Assembly: GCA_019695435.1 (NCBI GenBank)
Contig: JACTVF010000110.1
Coordinates: 1 to 7,565 of the forward strand
Direction: 5' to 3'
Length of the DNA stretch: 7,565 bases
Origin: Methanoregulaceae archaeon
Lineage (GTDB): Archaea; Halobacteriota; Methanomicrobia; Methanomicrobiales; Methanospirillaceae
Shown here: in pieces, positions 1-5,536 of the stretch
Numbering within the stretch: position 1 is the stretch's first letter
Layout of the letters: each line of letters starts with the position of its first letter
Notes under the pieces: generated by a model
The model's database searches: none
Told to the model about the DNA's origin: nothing
Seen by the model: the letters and a program-made list of their open reading frames with translations, nothing else
Program-made: the position numbers and the translations under genes

Positions 1-1777
1 CCGCAAAGCGCTGGCCGGTCGTCTCGGCCGGGGTGCGGGCAAGAGCGATAGTCATGTTGTTCTTTTCCGAAAGTTTCCGGGCGTAGAGTTCCATCTCGGT
101 CATTGCCCTGACGGCAAGCTTGAACGCGGCCTTTGATTCGTGGGTCTGCTTACCGGTGTGGTGCTGGACCATCTCGTTTACTCCCACCACGCCGATCGTG
201 TACACGAGGCCTTCGAGGTCGACCGCAATTGCCCCGCGATCGCCGGTGTTGGGGTCTTTGGGGCGCTGCATCGCAAACGGCATCCGGCCGCTTGCCCGGA
301 TGTTGTCCATCCACCGGCGCTTAATCTTGAATAGCTCGACGGCCACGTCCATGAGCGACCGGAGTTCGGCAAAGAGCCGCTCGTCGCTTCCTTCCGCCTT
401 GTAGGCCGCACGCGGGCAGTTGACCGAGACCACCTGCCACGAGCCCATCGAGAAGTGCCGGCCCTCATCAAAGACCAGTTTCCTCTCAAAATCCGAGTCC
501 TTGTCGGCGACTGCGGAGAACTGGTAGGCGCAGCACTGGTAACAGGAGATGCCCTTGCCGGCACCCCGGTATGCCGGGAGTTGGTTGTCGTAGTACGGCG
601 TCCCAAACTTGGAGGCGAGCTCGAAGGTCATGAGGTACAGGTCGCGGAAGGTCGGAAGGTCGGGGTGTGCATGGTTGAACTCCTCGCGCTCATTCATGAA
701 ATCCGGCTCGATACTGATCTCGGGCTTGGGGAAGTTGAACGGCTTGCCCCAGTAGTCCCCCTCGATCATTACCTCCATGAGTGCCTTGAAGAGCAGCCGG
801 ACCTCCCGCTCGAACTCGCCGTACGTGCGGCGCGGCGCCTGGTTCCCGTCCCAGATCTTCCCTTTATAGATGCAGGGCTTGTCCTGCCAGAGCGCCGGGA
901 CTCCGGGCGAGAGCTGGACCGAGGAGAAGACGAGCTGGCCGCCCCGGGCGACCATCATCTGCGTCATCTCGTAGACAAACATCTGCATGTTCTGCTTGAT
1001 CTCGTCGTAGCTCATCCCCTCCATGTATGGGGCAAGGAAGGTGAGGAAGTTATAGTAACCCTGTCCGCCGGCAAAGTTCGTCTGGGCGCTCCCGAGAGCC
1101 TTGACCGCGTGGAGGATCGCAACCTCCGCCCGTTTTGCCGGGCCGGCGACCGATGCTTTTGTCCCGTTTCCGTCCGGCATGAGGCCGTAGTAGAAGAAAT
1201 ACCGCAGGTCCCAGTCCTGGCAGAACGGCCGGGTGCCGAAGTACTCGAGGTCGTGGATGTGCATCTCGCCTGAAAGGTGGTGGTCGGCAAGTTCGGGCGG
1301 GAGCTGGAGTAAGTACTGCTCCTTTGAGATCTTGTCCGCCTTCTTCTTGTGCGAGGTCTCGGCGTTCTCCTGGAGGTTTGCGTTGTCGTGTGCCTCAAAG
1401 CCTTTCCCCACATCGATCTGGTGCGCATCGTAGACCGGTGTCCCGACCCGGGTGCAGACGTTCCGGTACTGCACCATCCCCTTTTCAAGGAGCGTGATGT
1501 TCATTATCTCCCGGATGAGCGGGCCCGAGAGCGACTTTAAGCCAAGGGCAAGGATGCGCTGCTCGACCTGCCGTGCAATCGCTTGTGCGGTCGCATCGTC
1601 TGCACCCTGGTACCCGTAGAAGGCCTCGACGAGTTTTGTCTCTTTTTTTATCTGTTCGGCAATCCGGTTCCGGTCCCACTCGATGATGTGGCCGTCACTT
1701 GTACGGACCCCGGGAAGGGCAGGGGAAAAGCTACCGTCAAACGTCAGCTGCCGGGTCTCCTGGCGCGCCGCCATCAT
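1..1777 (-). CDS. nrdD: Anaerobic (class III) ribonucleoside-triphosphate reductase, 3' end off window
   Basis: Reduces ribonucleotides to deoxyribonucleotides by glycyl-radical chemistry in the cytoplasm. I translated 592 codons from the ATG at 1777 to the window edge. Residues about 22-110 form an ATP-cone allosteric domain (TSDGHIIEWDRNRIAEQI at its start). The catalytic barrel follows, with HIHDLEYF and RPFCQDWD (Cys186), a QTNFAGGQGYYNF segment near 232-244, a CYQCC cluster (Cys412, 415, 416) and VNCPR (Cys454). These are candidate active-site cysteines. The C-terminal zinc site and glycyl-radical loop lie beyond the left edge, so completeness cannot be judged; class III enzymes usually run to about 700 residues or more. 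The start overlaps the glutaredoxin stop codon as ATGA; a second ATG follows at once (1774). The tight overlap implies translational coupling. No nrdG activase gene is visible here. Confidence 0.93.
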   Translation of the reverse strand, partial: MMAARQETRQLTFDGSFSPALPGVRTSDGHIIEWDRNRIAEQIKKETKLVEAFYGYQGADDATAQAIARQVEQRILALGLKSLSGPLIREIMNITLLEKGMVQYRNVCTRVGTPVYDAHQIDVGKGFEAHDNANLQENAETSHKKKADKISKEQYLLQLPPELADHHLSGEMHIHDLEYFGTRPFCQDWDLRYFFYYGLMPDGNGTKASVAGPAKRAEVAILHAVKALGSAQTNFAGGQGYYNFLTFLAPYMEGMSYDEIKQNMQMFVYEMTQMMVARGGQLVFSSVQLSPGVPALWQDKPCIYKGKIWDGNQAPRRTYGEFEREVRLLFKALMEVMIEGDYWGKPFNFPKPEISIEPDFMNEREEFNHAHPDLPTFRDLYLMTFELASKFGTPYYDNQLPAYRGAGKGISCYQCCAYQFSAVADKDSDFERKLVFDEGRHFSMGSWQVVSVNCPRAAYKAEGSDERLFAELRSLMDVAVELFKIKRRWMDNIRASGRMPFAMQRPKDPNTGDRGAIAVDLEGLVYTIGVVGVNEMVQHHTGKQTHESKAAFKLAVRAMTEMELYARKLSEKNNMTIALARTPAETTGQRFA

Positions 1778-2043
1778 GCACCCGCGAGTATCCCACTGAG
1801 TTTTTTGTCGTCCAGCATGCCGCCCGGGAAAAGATCTGCGGTCGTGTAGAAATCATCACCCCGCTGGAGAACGGGGGCCTCGTTGACAAAGACACCATTC
1901 ACCCGGAGTTCCGTGAGGGCCTCGGCAGTTGAAAGGTCACGTTCGGAAAATGTGTATCCGCCTTTTTTTAATGAATTCTTGAGCATTACGCAATGCGGAC
2001 AGGTCTCCAGCGTATACACGATCAACTGAACTGGTTTCGTCAT
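1774..2043 (-). CDS. Glutaredoxin/NrdH-like redoxin, probable reductant for NrdD
   Basis: Small thiol-disulfide protein of 89 residues with the thioredoxin-fold start QLIVYTLETCPHC. The CPHC active-site pair lies about 15 residues in, and a NEAPVLQRGDDFYTTADLF stretch carries the cis-proline region typical of glutaredoxin and NrdH proteins. I chose the ATG at 2043 because GAGGGTG (2050-2056) sits 6 nt upstream as a ribosome binding site. A GTG at 2052 would add three residues but lies inside that site. The gene overlaps nrdD, so the pair is almost certainly co-transcribed. In methanogens an NrdH-type redoxin is known to supply electrons to class III reductase in place of formate (Methanosarcina barkeri system), and the linkage fits that role. 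The partner disulfide reductase is not in view. Confidence 0.88.
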   Translation of the reverse strand: MTKPVQLIVYTLETCPHCVMLKNSLKKGGYTFSERDLSTAEALTELRVNGVFVNEAPVLQRGDDFYTTADLFPGGMLDDKKLSGILAGA

Positions 2044-2049
2044 AAAAGG

Positions 2050-2093
2050 CACCCTCTGCTATCTAGCACTACGCATTTTGGGGATAAAAAAAT
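2050..2093 (-). promoter_or_regulatory. Probable promoter and RBS of the redoxin-nrdD operon
   Basis: On the minus strand a T-rich ATTTTTTTAT box (2093 to 2084) could serve as the archaeal TATA element. Transcription would then begin near 2060, leaving a leader of about 17-20 nt that contains the GAGGGTG ribosome binding site (2056 to 2050). The spacing is right, but the TATA match is only T-rich rather than canonical. Confidence 0.4.
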
Positions 2094-2098
2094 CGTGG

Positions 2099-2160
2099 TT
2101 TAGTACTTTTGCACGGCGCTCCGTACCCGCATCTCCCAAGCGATCACCATTTGTAGGTGA
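2099..2160 (+). promoter_or_regulatory. Possible promoter and RBS of the thpR-cca operon
   Basis: A weak TATA-like TTTAGTA (2099-2105) lies about 65 nt upstream of thpR, and a clear AGGTGA ribosome binding site (2155-2160) lies 7 nt before the ATG at 2168. The ribosome binding site is convincing; the TATA assignment is a guess. This promoter would be divergent from that of the redoxin-nrdD operon, the two TATA-like boxes being only a few bases apart. Confidence 0.4.
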
Positions 2161-2167
2161 ATAGACA

Positions 2168-2719
2168 ATGAGTACCCTGATGGTCAGGGCGTTTGTGGCA
2201 TTCGAGTTGTCCCCTGAAATGCGGCAGCAGCTGGGAGCAGCGCAGGCTGTGCTGCGTAAAAGTTCTGCCCGGCTCACGTTCGTCGATCCCGCTATCATCC
2301 ATATAACAGTGAAGTTCCTTGGCGAGGTGGACGAGAAGAAGATCCCGGAGCTTGTCGCTGCGCTTAAGTCCGTAAAAGCCGCACCATTCCCGGTCACCGG
2401 TGGCAGGATCATGGTGAACAATCCCCGGAGCCCGCATACGGTCTGGTGCGCGATCGAGGATTCCGGGAAAGGTCTTGATGTTTTTGCCGCAGTGGAAACC
2501 GCGCTTGCGCCGCTCGGGTTTTCCCGCGAGAGCCGGGGCTTTACCCCCCACGCGACGCTTGCCCGGGTAAAAGAGGCCGACCCGTCGCTCTTCCGGTGCC
2601 TTGAAGAGCTGAAGGGTGCACCCTGCGGCAGTTGCACAATTGCCGGCCTGAAACTCAAGAAAAGCACACTCACGCCCCGGGGGCCGGTATACGCAGATCT
2701 CGCAGAGGTGACATGGTGA
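2168..2719 (+). CDS. thpR: RNA 2',3'-cyclic phosphodiesterase / 2'-5' RNA ligase family
   Basis: 183-residue member of the 2H phosphoesterase superfamily, which opens 2',3'-cyclic phosphates on RNA ends and can join tRNA halves through 2'-5' linkages in vitro. Both catalytic HxTx motifs are present: HITV at residues 45-48 (followed by KFLGE) and HATL at 128-131 (preceded by GFTP). The opening VRAFVAFEL is typical of the family, and the length is normal. The ATG at 2168 is preceded by AGGTGA at the right distance; an ATG four codons later is possible. The stop codon lies inside the start of the CCA-adding enzyme gene, so the two are one operon. That coupling suggests a role at tRNA or other RNA 3' ends, though the physiological substrate in archaea is not firmly established. 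Confidence 0.93.
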   Translation: MSTLMVRAFVAFELSPEMRQQLGAAQAVLRKSSARLTFVDPAIIHITVKFLGEVDEKKIPELVAALKSVKAAPFPVTGGRIMVNNPRSPHTVWCAIEDSGKGLDVFAAVETALAPLGFSRESRGFTPHATLARVKEADPSLFRCLEELKGAPCGSCTIAGLKLKKSTLTPRGPVYADLAEVTW

Positions 2720-4104
2720 GCGGGACGAGCGAAGGAACCGGCAGGCTGCCGCTTGAAGAGAAGATCCTCAAAGAACAGCTCAGGCCGTCTGCGGAGGATA
2801 GGGTGTATATCCAACGGGTGGCAGACCGGCTGCTCGCGGCGATTGCGGAGAACGGGAAGGCGGAGGGGATGGTCGTCGGTTCCATTGCCCGGAACACGTG
2901 GGTGAAAGGTGACCGTGACCTCGATGTCTTTTTGCTCTTTTCCCCTGAGATGCCCCGCGAAGCGCTTGAAGCCGAAGGACTCGCGCTTGCCCGCACGATT
3001 GCGCGGAAATTCACCAATACCTTCTGCGAGAAGTACGCCGAGCACCCATACATCAATGCGACGATCGATTCGATCGATGTGGACCTGGTACCCTGCTACA
3101 ATGTCGCGAGTGCCGCCCATATCCAGAGCGCGGTCGACCGGACGCCGTTCCACACCCGGTACATCACGGAGAAGATCAACGGGCTCGTGGACGATGTGCT
3201 CCTGTTGAAGCGGTTCGCAAAGGCCGGGGGCATCTACGGCTCCGACCAGATGACCGAGGGGTTCTCGGGCTATCTCTGCGAGCTGCTGGTACTCCATTAC
3301 GGGGGGTTTACGCCGCTCCTTGCTGCCGCTTCGGAATGGGGCCCGCACCTCAAGATCGATATTGAGCATCACGCGGCAAAGGAGTTTGACGAGCCGCTGA
3401 TCGTGATCGACCCGGTCGACCCCCGGCGGAACGTGGCGGCGGCGGTCTCCATCGACCGGATGGCGGAGTTTGTGGAACTGGCCCGTGGCTACCGGGAGGC
3501 GCCATCGGAAGTGTTCTTTACCCTCCCGGAACCGCGGGGCGTCACCCGTGACGATCTTGTGGAGATCATTTCCAAACGGGGCACCGCCCTTTATGCGATC
3601 ACGTTTGCAACCCCGCCGTTCATCGAGGAGATCGTGGTACCCCAGCTCAAGCGGAGCACAGGTGCGATCCGCGATCTTCTCGCCCGAAGTGGTTTTGTCG
3701 TCCACCACGCCCACTACCGGATGGGAACAGTGCGGTGCATGCTGCTCTTCGAACTGCTCAACGATGCTCTTCCCCCGGTCCGGCGCCACGAAGGCCCCCC
3801 GGTCTGGAACCGTCTTAATGCGGAAAAATTCCGGGAGAAATACCGGGACGCTACCCTGCCCGGGCCATTTATCGAGAACGGGCGGTACGTGATGGAAGTG
3901 CCACGTGAATTCGTGTGTGCGGCCGATCTCCTCACCTCCCCCGCGCTCTTAAATGTGGGCGTCGGCCGGCACGTACGAATGTCGCTTGAAAAGGACTGGT
4001 GCGTGTTTGAGGGTGCCGACTGCTGGCAGGAAGAGTTTGCAGCCTTTATTGCCGGGTTCTTTTCCCGGTGCTCGCCGCTGGTGAGAATCACGCGGGGCCG
4101 GTAG
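2713..4104 (+). CDS. cca: CCA tRNA nucleotidyltransferase, archaeal class I
   Basis: Adds or repairs the 3'-terminal CCA of tRNAs using CTP and ATP without a nucleic acid template. The 463-residue product has the nucleotidyltransferase signature GSIARNTW (residues 57-63) and the metal-binding acidic pair DLDVF (Asp69, Asp71). The third carboxylate lies in DVDLVP (Asp124), and TEGFSGYLCELL (181-192) is a conserved archaeal CCA-enzyme segment. Length is normal for archaeal class I. The ATG at 2713 overlaps the end of thpR by 7 nt. A GAGGTGA (2705-2711) lies only 1 nt before that ATG, so the adjacent GTG at 2716 may be the real start; the two differ by one residue. The reading frame stays open upstream to 2632 inside thpR, but nothing supports initiation there. 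All catalytic residues are intact. Confidence 0.95.
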   Translation: MVSGTSEGTGRLPLEEKILKEQLRPSAEDRVYIQRVADRLLAAIAENGKAEGMVVGSIARNTWVKGDRDLDVFLLFSPEMPREALEAEGLALARTIARKFTNTFCEKYAEHPYINATIDSIDVDLVPCYNVASAAHIQSAVDRTPFHTRYITEKINGLVDDVLLLKRFAKAGGIYGSDQMTEGFSGYLCELLVLHYGGFTPLLAAASEWGPHLKIDIEHHAAKEFDEPLIVIDPVDPRRNVAAAVSIDRMAEFVELARGYREAPSEVFFTLPEPRGVTRDDLVEIISKRGTALYAITFATPPFIEEIVVPQLKRSTGAIRDLLARSGFVVHHAHYRMGTVRCMLLFELLNDALPPVRRHEGPPVWNRLNAEKFREKYRDATLPGPFIENGRYVMEVPREFVCAADLLTSPALLNVGVGRHVRMSLEKDWCVFEGADCWQEEFAAFIAGFFSRCSPLVRITRGR

Positions 4105-4107
4105 GGA

Positions 4108-4162
4108 GTCTTTTTAATTTTTCCGGTAGACTGTCAGAGTGTTACCGGGAATATTTTGTTTG
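4108..4162 (+). terminator. Probable terminator of thpR-cca
   Basis: Right after the cca stop there is a T-rich run (GTCTTTTTAATTTTTCC, 4108-4124). It is followed by a hairpin CCGGTA (4123-4128) / TACCGG (4143-4148) with an inner ACT/AGT pairing, then another T-rich stretch (4152-4165, ATTTTGTTTGTTTA). Archaea usually terminate on oligo-T tracts, which both flanks supply. Confidence 0.6.
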
Positions 4163-4178
4163 TTTACGAAATCCAGTA

Positions 4179-4231
4179 CCGGGCCGTGTCGGCCAGGATC
4201 ACAGGAATCCTTTCCGGTTACACGGTCCCGG
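4179..4231. repeat. Long imperfect inverted repeat / stem-loop, 53 nt
   Basis: The two arms pair in four blocks: CCGGG (4179-4183) with CCCGG (4227-4231); CCGTGT (4184-4189) with ACACGG (4220-4225); CGG (4190-4192) with CCG (4214-4216); and AGGAT (4195-4199) with ATCCT (4207-4211). Interruptions are one bulged T, a 3-nt bulge and a 2x2 internal loop; the apical loop is CACAGGA. That makes 19 Watson-Crick pairs. It lies 11 nt beyond the stop of the polymerase remnant on the minus strand and has no strong T tract on either side, so a simple terminator role is not obvious. It could be a structured RNA, the end of a lost element, or a 3'-end processing signal. Confidence 0.6.
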
Positions 4232-4241
4232 CAAATAGCAT

Positions 4242-4475
4242 TCATACGTGGATTACTTTCGGGAATTTTACCGGCGGTTTTTTAGAATACGCAAACGTGA
4301 TCTCGACATATGCCTTATCGATCAACTCCTGGTAATATCCACAATCAAACGATCTCGCACGCCACGCCGGTTCCACCCGGTACTCCCAGGCATCGGCCAC
4401 GACATACCGGATCTTCATGCCGGGCGAGATCCCGATCCCGCGATCCCGGTATACCTGCACAGCCGCGCCGCATTC
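4242..4475 (-). pseudogene. Remnant of family B DNA polymerase, C-terminal fragment
   Basis: About 77 codons on the minus strand resemble the extreme C-terminus of archaeal family B DNA polymerases. The sequence reads AAVQVYRDRGIGISPGMKI, RYVVADAWEYRVEPAW, then a SFDCGYYQELIDKA segment, and ends shortly after at a stop (4242-4244). The pattern (repeat of basic residues, a turn plus GMKI, a beta-strand RYVV, VEP, then a YY-helix) matches my memory of the thumb end of these enzymes. The frame stays open upstream to an ATG at 4613, but residues upstream of about 4475 look unrelated, and no palm motif (such as DTD) is present, so no functional polymerase could be made. No convincing ribosome binding site or start precedes the conserved part. 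I read it as a decayed or truncated copy; a small expressed hypothetical protein cannot be excluded. Confidence 0.5.
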
Positions 4476-4558
4476 CGGTGATCCCACCTTGGTCGAGACC
4501 GGAAAAAAATCCCGTAAAACCGTCCGATTTGAAACAGTAAAAATCTGGCGGCATATGT

Positions 4559-4580
4559 GCTTCTGTTCTCTTAACAGAGC
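4559..4580. repeat. Inverted repeat, TCTGTT/AACAGA hairpin
   Basis: TCTGTT (4562-4567) pairs perfectly with AACAGA (4573-4578) around the loop CTCTT. An outer GC/GC pair extends it past one bulged T, giving eight pairs in all. Function unknown. Confidence 0.5.
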
Positions 4581-4724
4581 CCAAATTGAGCCCCATATAA
4601 TACCTTTTATCATGCCATAGTGTCCCTGTAACGGCTATCATTTCCTTTATCAATCAAAACCCATACGGGCCATGGTTCGGGCCCTAAAATCGCAGTATGA
4701 GGTCGTTTTAATTTGTCCGTTTCC

Positions 4725-4753
4725 CAAAATAAGGCGGATTTGGAGTTATTTTG
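4725..4753. repeat. Perfect 8-bp inverted repeat CAAAATAA / TTATTTTG
   Basis: CAAAATAA (4725-4732) and TTATTTTG (4746-4753) are exact reverse complements separated by 13 nt. The shape would fit a dyad operator or a weak hairpin, but no gene start lies near enough to assign a role. Confidence 0.5.
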
Positions 4754-4802
4754 AATCGGAGCCCGACATGGGCTTCTTTTGGGTGGGTCAAGGGGTAATC
4801 GG

Positions 4803-4818
4803 GGGCCATATCTGGCCC
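4803..4818. repeat. Hairpin GGGCCA-TATC-TGGCCC
   Basis: A perfect 6-bp GC-rich stem with a 4-nt loop, 41 nt downstream of the glnK stop on the minus strand. It could stabilise or end the glnK transcript. No oligo-T tract follows, so a terminator assignment is weak. Confidence 0.45.
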
Positions 4819-4858
4819 GGATTAGGTCGAACCCCAGTACGATACCGGGCACCGGTTT

Positions 4859-5197
4859 TCAGATCCCTTTCGAGCCCCGTTCCCCTGTCCTGACCCGGAT
4901 CGAGTCCTCGACCGGCAGCACGAAGATCTGGCCGTCGCCGATCTTGCCGGTATATGCAGCGGTCTTGATGATATCAATAACTTTCTCCGCTGCATCATCG
5001 GCAACAACGATCTCCAGTTCGCGCTTGGGGATCAGGTCGACAATATACTCGGCGCCGCGGTACTGCTGTTTGATGCCCTTCTGGACGCCCCTGCCCTCAA
5101 CATCGAATATCGTCATCGATCCGAATCCTGCTGCATCCAGTGCCATCTTGACAGCCTCGAACTTCTCGGGCCGTATCATTGCCTTGATCATCTTCAT
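4859..5197 (-). CDS. glnK: Nitrogen regulatory protein PII, GlnK type
   Basis: Trimeric cytoplasmic signal protein that binds ATP/ADP and 2-oxoglutarate and controls ammonium uptake and assimilation through direct contacts. The product has 112 residues, the usual PII length. It shows the start MKMIKAMIRPEK, GRGVQKG (residues 35-41, Gln39), a full T-loop with QYRGAEY (Tyr51, the residue uridylylated in enterobacteria), Lys58, the B-loop TGKIGDG (83-89) and the C-terminal RVRTGERG (101-108). The full-length T-loop with Tyr51 favours GlnK over the NifI proteins linked to nitrogenase. Position 90, usually Lys, is Gln. The ATG at 5197 has an AGGTGA site (5203-5208) 5 nt upstream; the open frame extends further upstream without support. 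No amtB ammonium transporter flanks it here, which is unusual, but the glutamate synthase operon lies just upstream on the same strand. Confidence 0.94.
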   Translation of the reverse strand: MKMIKAMIRPEKFEAVKMALDAAGFGSMTIFDVEGRGVQKGIKQQYRGAEYIVDLIPKRELEIVVADDAAEKVIDIIKTAAYTGKIGDGQIFVLPVEDSIRVRTGERGSKGI

Positions 5198-5202
5198 CGT
5201 AT

Positions 5203-5271
5203 TCACCTCTCGTCCCGGGATCGTGCATAGTGTTGCCACACGCGTTTTCCGGGAAAAATCCGGTAATATAG
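5203..5271 (-). promoter_or_regulatory. glnK promoter, RBS and candidate operator
   Basis: On the minus strand CTATATTACC (5271 to 5262) is a good archaeal TATA element, predicting initiation near 5240-5243 and a leader of about 45 nt that contains GAGAGGTGA before the start codon. Between TATA box and start site lies a perfect dyad TTTTCC-G-GGAAAA (5245-5257), where a bound repressor would block transcription. It is not the spaced GGAA-N6-TTCC form reported for the methanogen nitrogen repressor NrpR, so the factor is unknown. Confidence 0.5.
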
Positions 5272-5512
5272 AATGAGGAATGTCGAACTTAAAACGGCTT
5301 TGGAGAAATCCTTGAGTCTCAATAAAAGATGACCTGCATTTTGACGGAGGGGAACGTTTCCTCCCTATGTACGATAAGTGCCGCCGCCCCCCGGGGGCCC
5401 TGAGGTGGGTACCCCTCGCCATATTTTTATTGATTGTCATGGTTCAGGAGTAAAAACAATTCCTGAAAACGAAAACAAGCATGGTGGTGGGTTGACCGGC
5501 ATAACACCGTAT
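5272..5512. other. Intergenic stretch with GC-rich palindromes
   Basis: No gene found on either strand. It contains a hairpin GGAGG (5346-5350) / CCTCC (5359-5363) whose loop includes GGAA-CGT-TTCC; a CCCCCGGGGG palindrome (5388-5397) followed by a GGGTACCC palindrome; and TTCAGGA (5443-5449) / TCCTGAA (5461-5467) around an 11-nt AT-rich spacer. The last lies downstream of the glutamate synthase operon and may form a hairpin in its 3' untranslated region. No tRNA, C/D-box or other known RNA was recognised. Confidence 0.55.
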
Positions 5513-5536
5513 AAAAAGTGGGGAAGGAAAAAGATT
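5513..5536 (-). terminator. Oligo-T terminator of the glutamate synthase operon
   Basis: Starting a few nucleotides past the stop codon at 5537-5539, the minus strand has two T5 tracts (5532-5528 and 5517-5513) separated by CCTTCCCCAC. Closely spaced oligo-T runs like these are the usual archaeal termination signal. Confidence 0.55.

Larger units (their letters stand above)
4476..4858. other. Gene-free stretch with many inverted repeats
   Basis: I see no convincing gene here on either strand: the open frames lack family signatures and ribosome binding sites. The stretch is more AT-rich than its neighbours and contains several short perfect or near-perfect inverted repeats: 4559-4580, 4667-4684, 4725-4753, 4803-4818 and 4844-4856. 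The last (ACCGG-GCA-CCGGT) lies 2 nt after the glnK stop on the minus strand and may protect or end that transcript. The 5' part (4476-4613) continues the open frame of the polymerase remnant without recognisable similarity. Confidence 0.6.

Noticed and set aside
455..1273. 272-codon plus-strand open frame
   Set aside because: Antisense shadow of nrdD; the NrdD frame on the minus strand is continuous and carries the family motifs.
2059..3789. 576-codon open frame on the minus strand opposite thpR and cca
   Set aside because: It is antisense to two genes with intact catalytic motifs, has low-complexity Arg/Pro-rich composition and no recognisable domain. Long antisense frames are expected in GC-rich coding DNA.
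4433..4452. Tandem ATCCCG direct repeats
   Set aside because: They fall within the polymerase-like coding stretch and can be explained by the Asp-Arg-Gly-Ile-Gly-Ile codon run.
4610..4852. Minus-strand 80-codon frame between the polymerase remnant and glnK
   Set aside because: No similarity recognised, no convincing ribosome binding site, and it spans several inverted repeats; treated as non-coding.
5203..5275. Canonical NrpR operator GGAA-N6-TTCC upstream of glnK
   Set aside because: No copy with that exact arm order and spacing is present; only the inverted-order dyad TTTTCC-G-GGAAAA was found and is reported separately.
5198..5440. N-terminal extension of GlnK by 81 codons
   Set aside because: PII similarity begins exactly at the ATG at 5197, which has a good AGGTGA site; the upstream frame contains the TATA element and promoter dyad.
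4105..5536. CRISPR array, tRNA or insertion sequence in the gene-poor regions
   Set aside because: No regularly spaced direct repeats, no cloverleaf with a T-arm GTTC pattern, and no transposase similarity were found on either strand.
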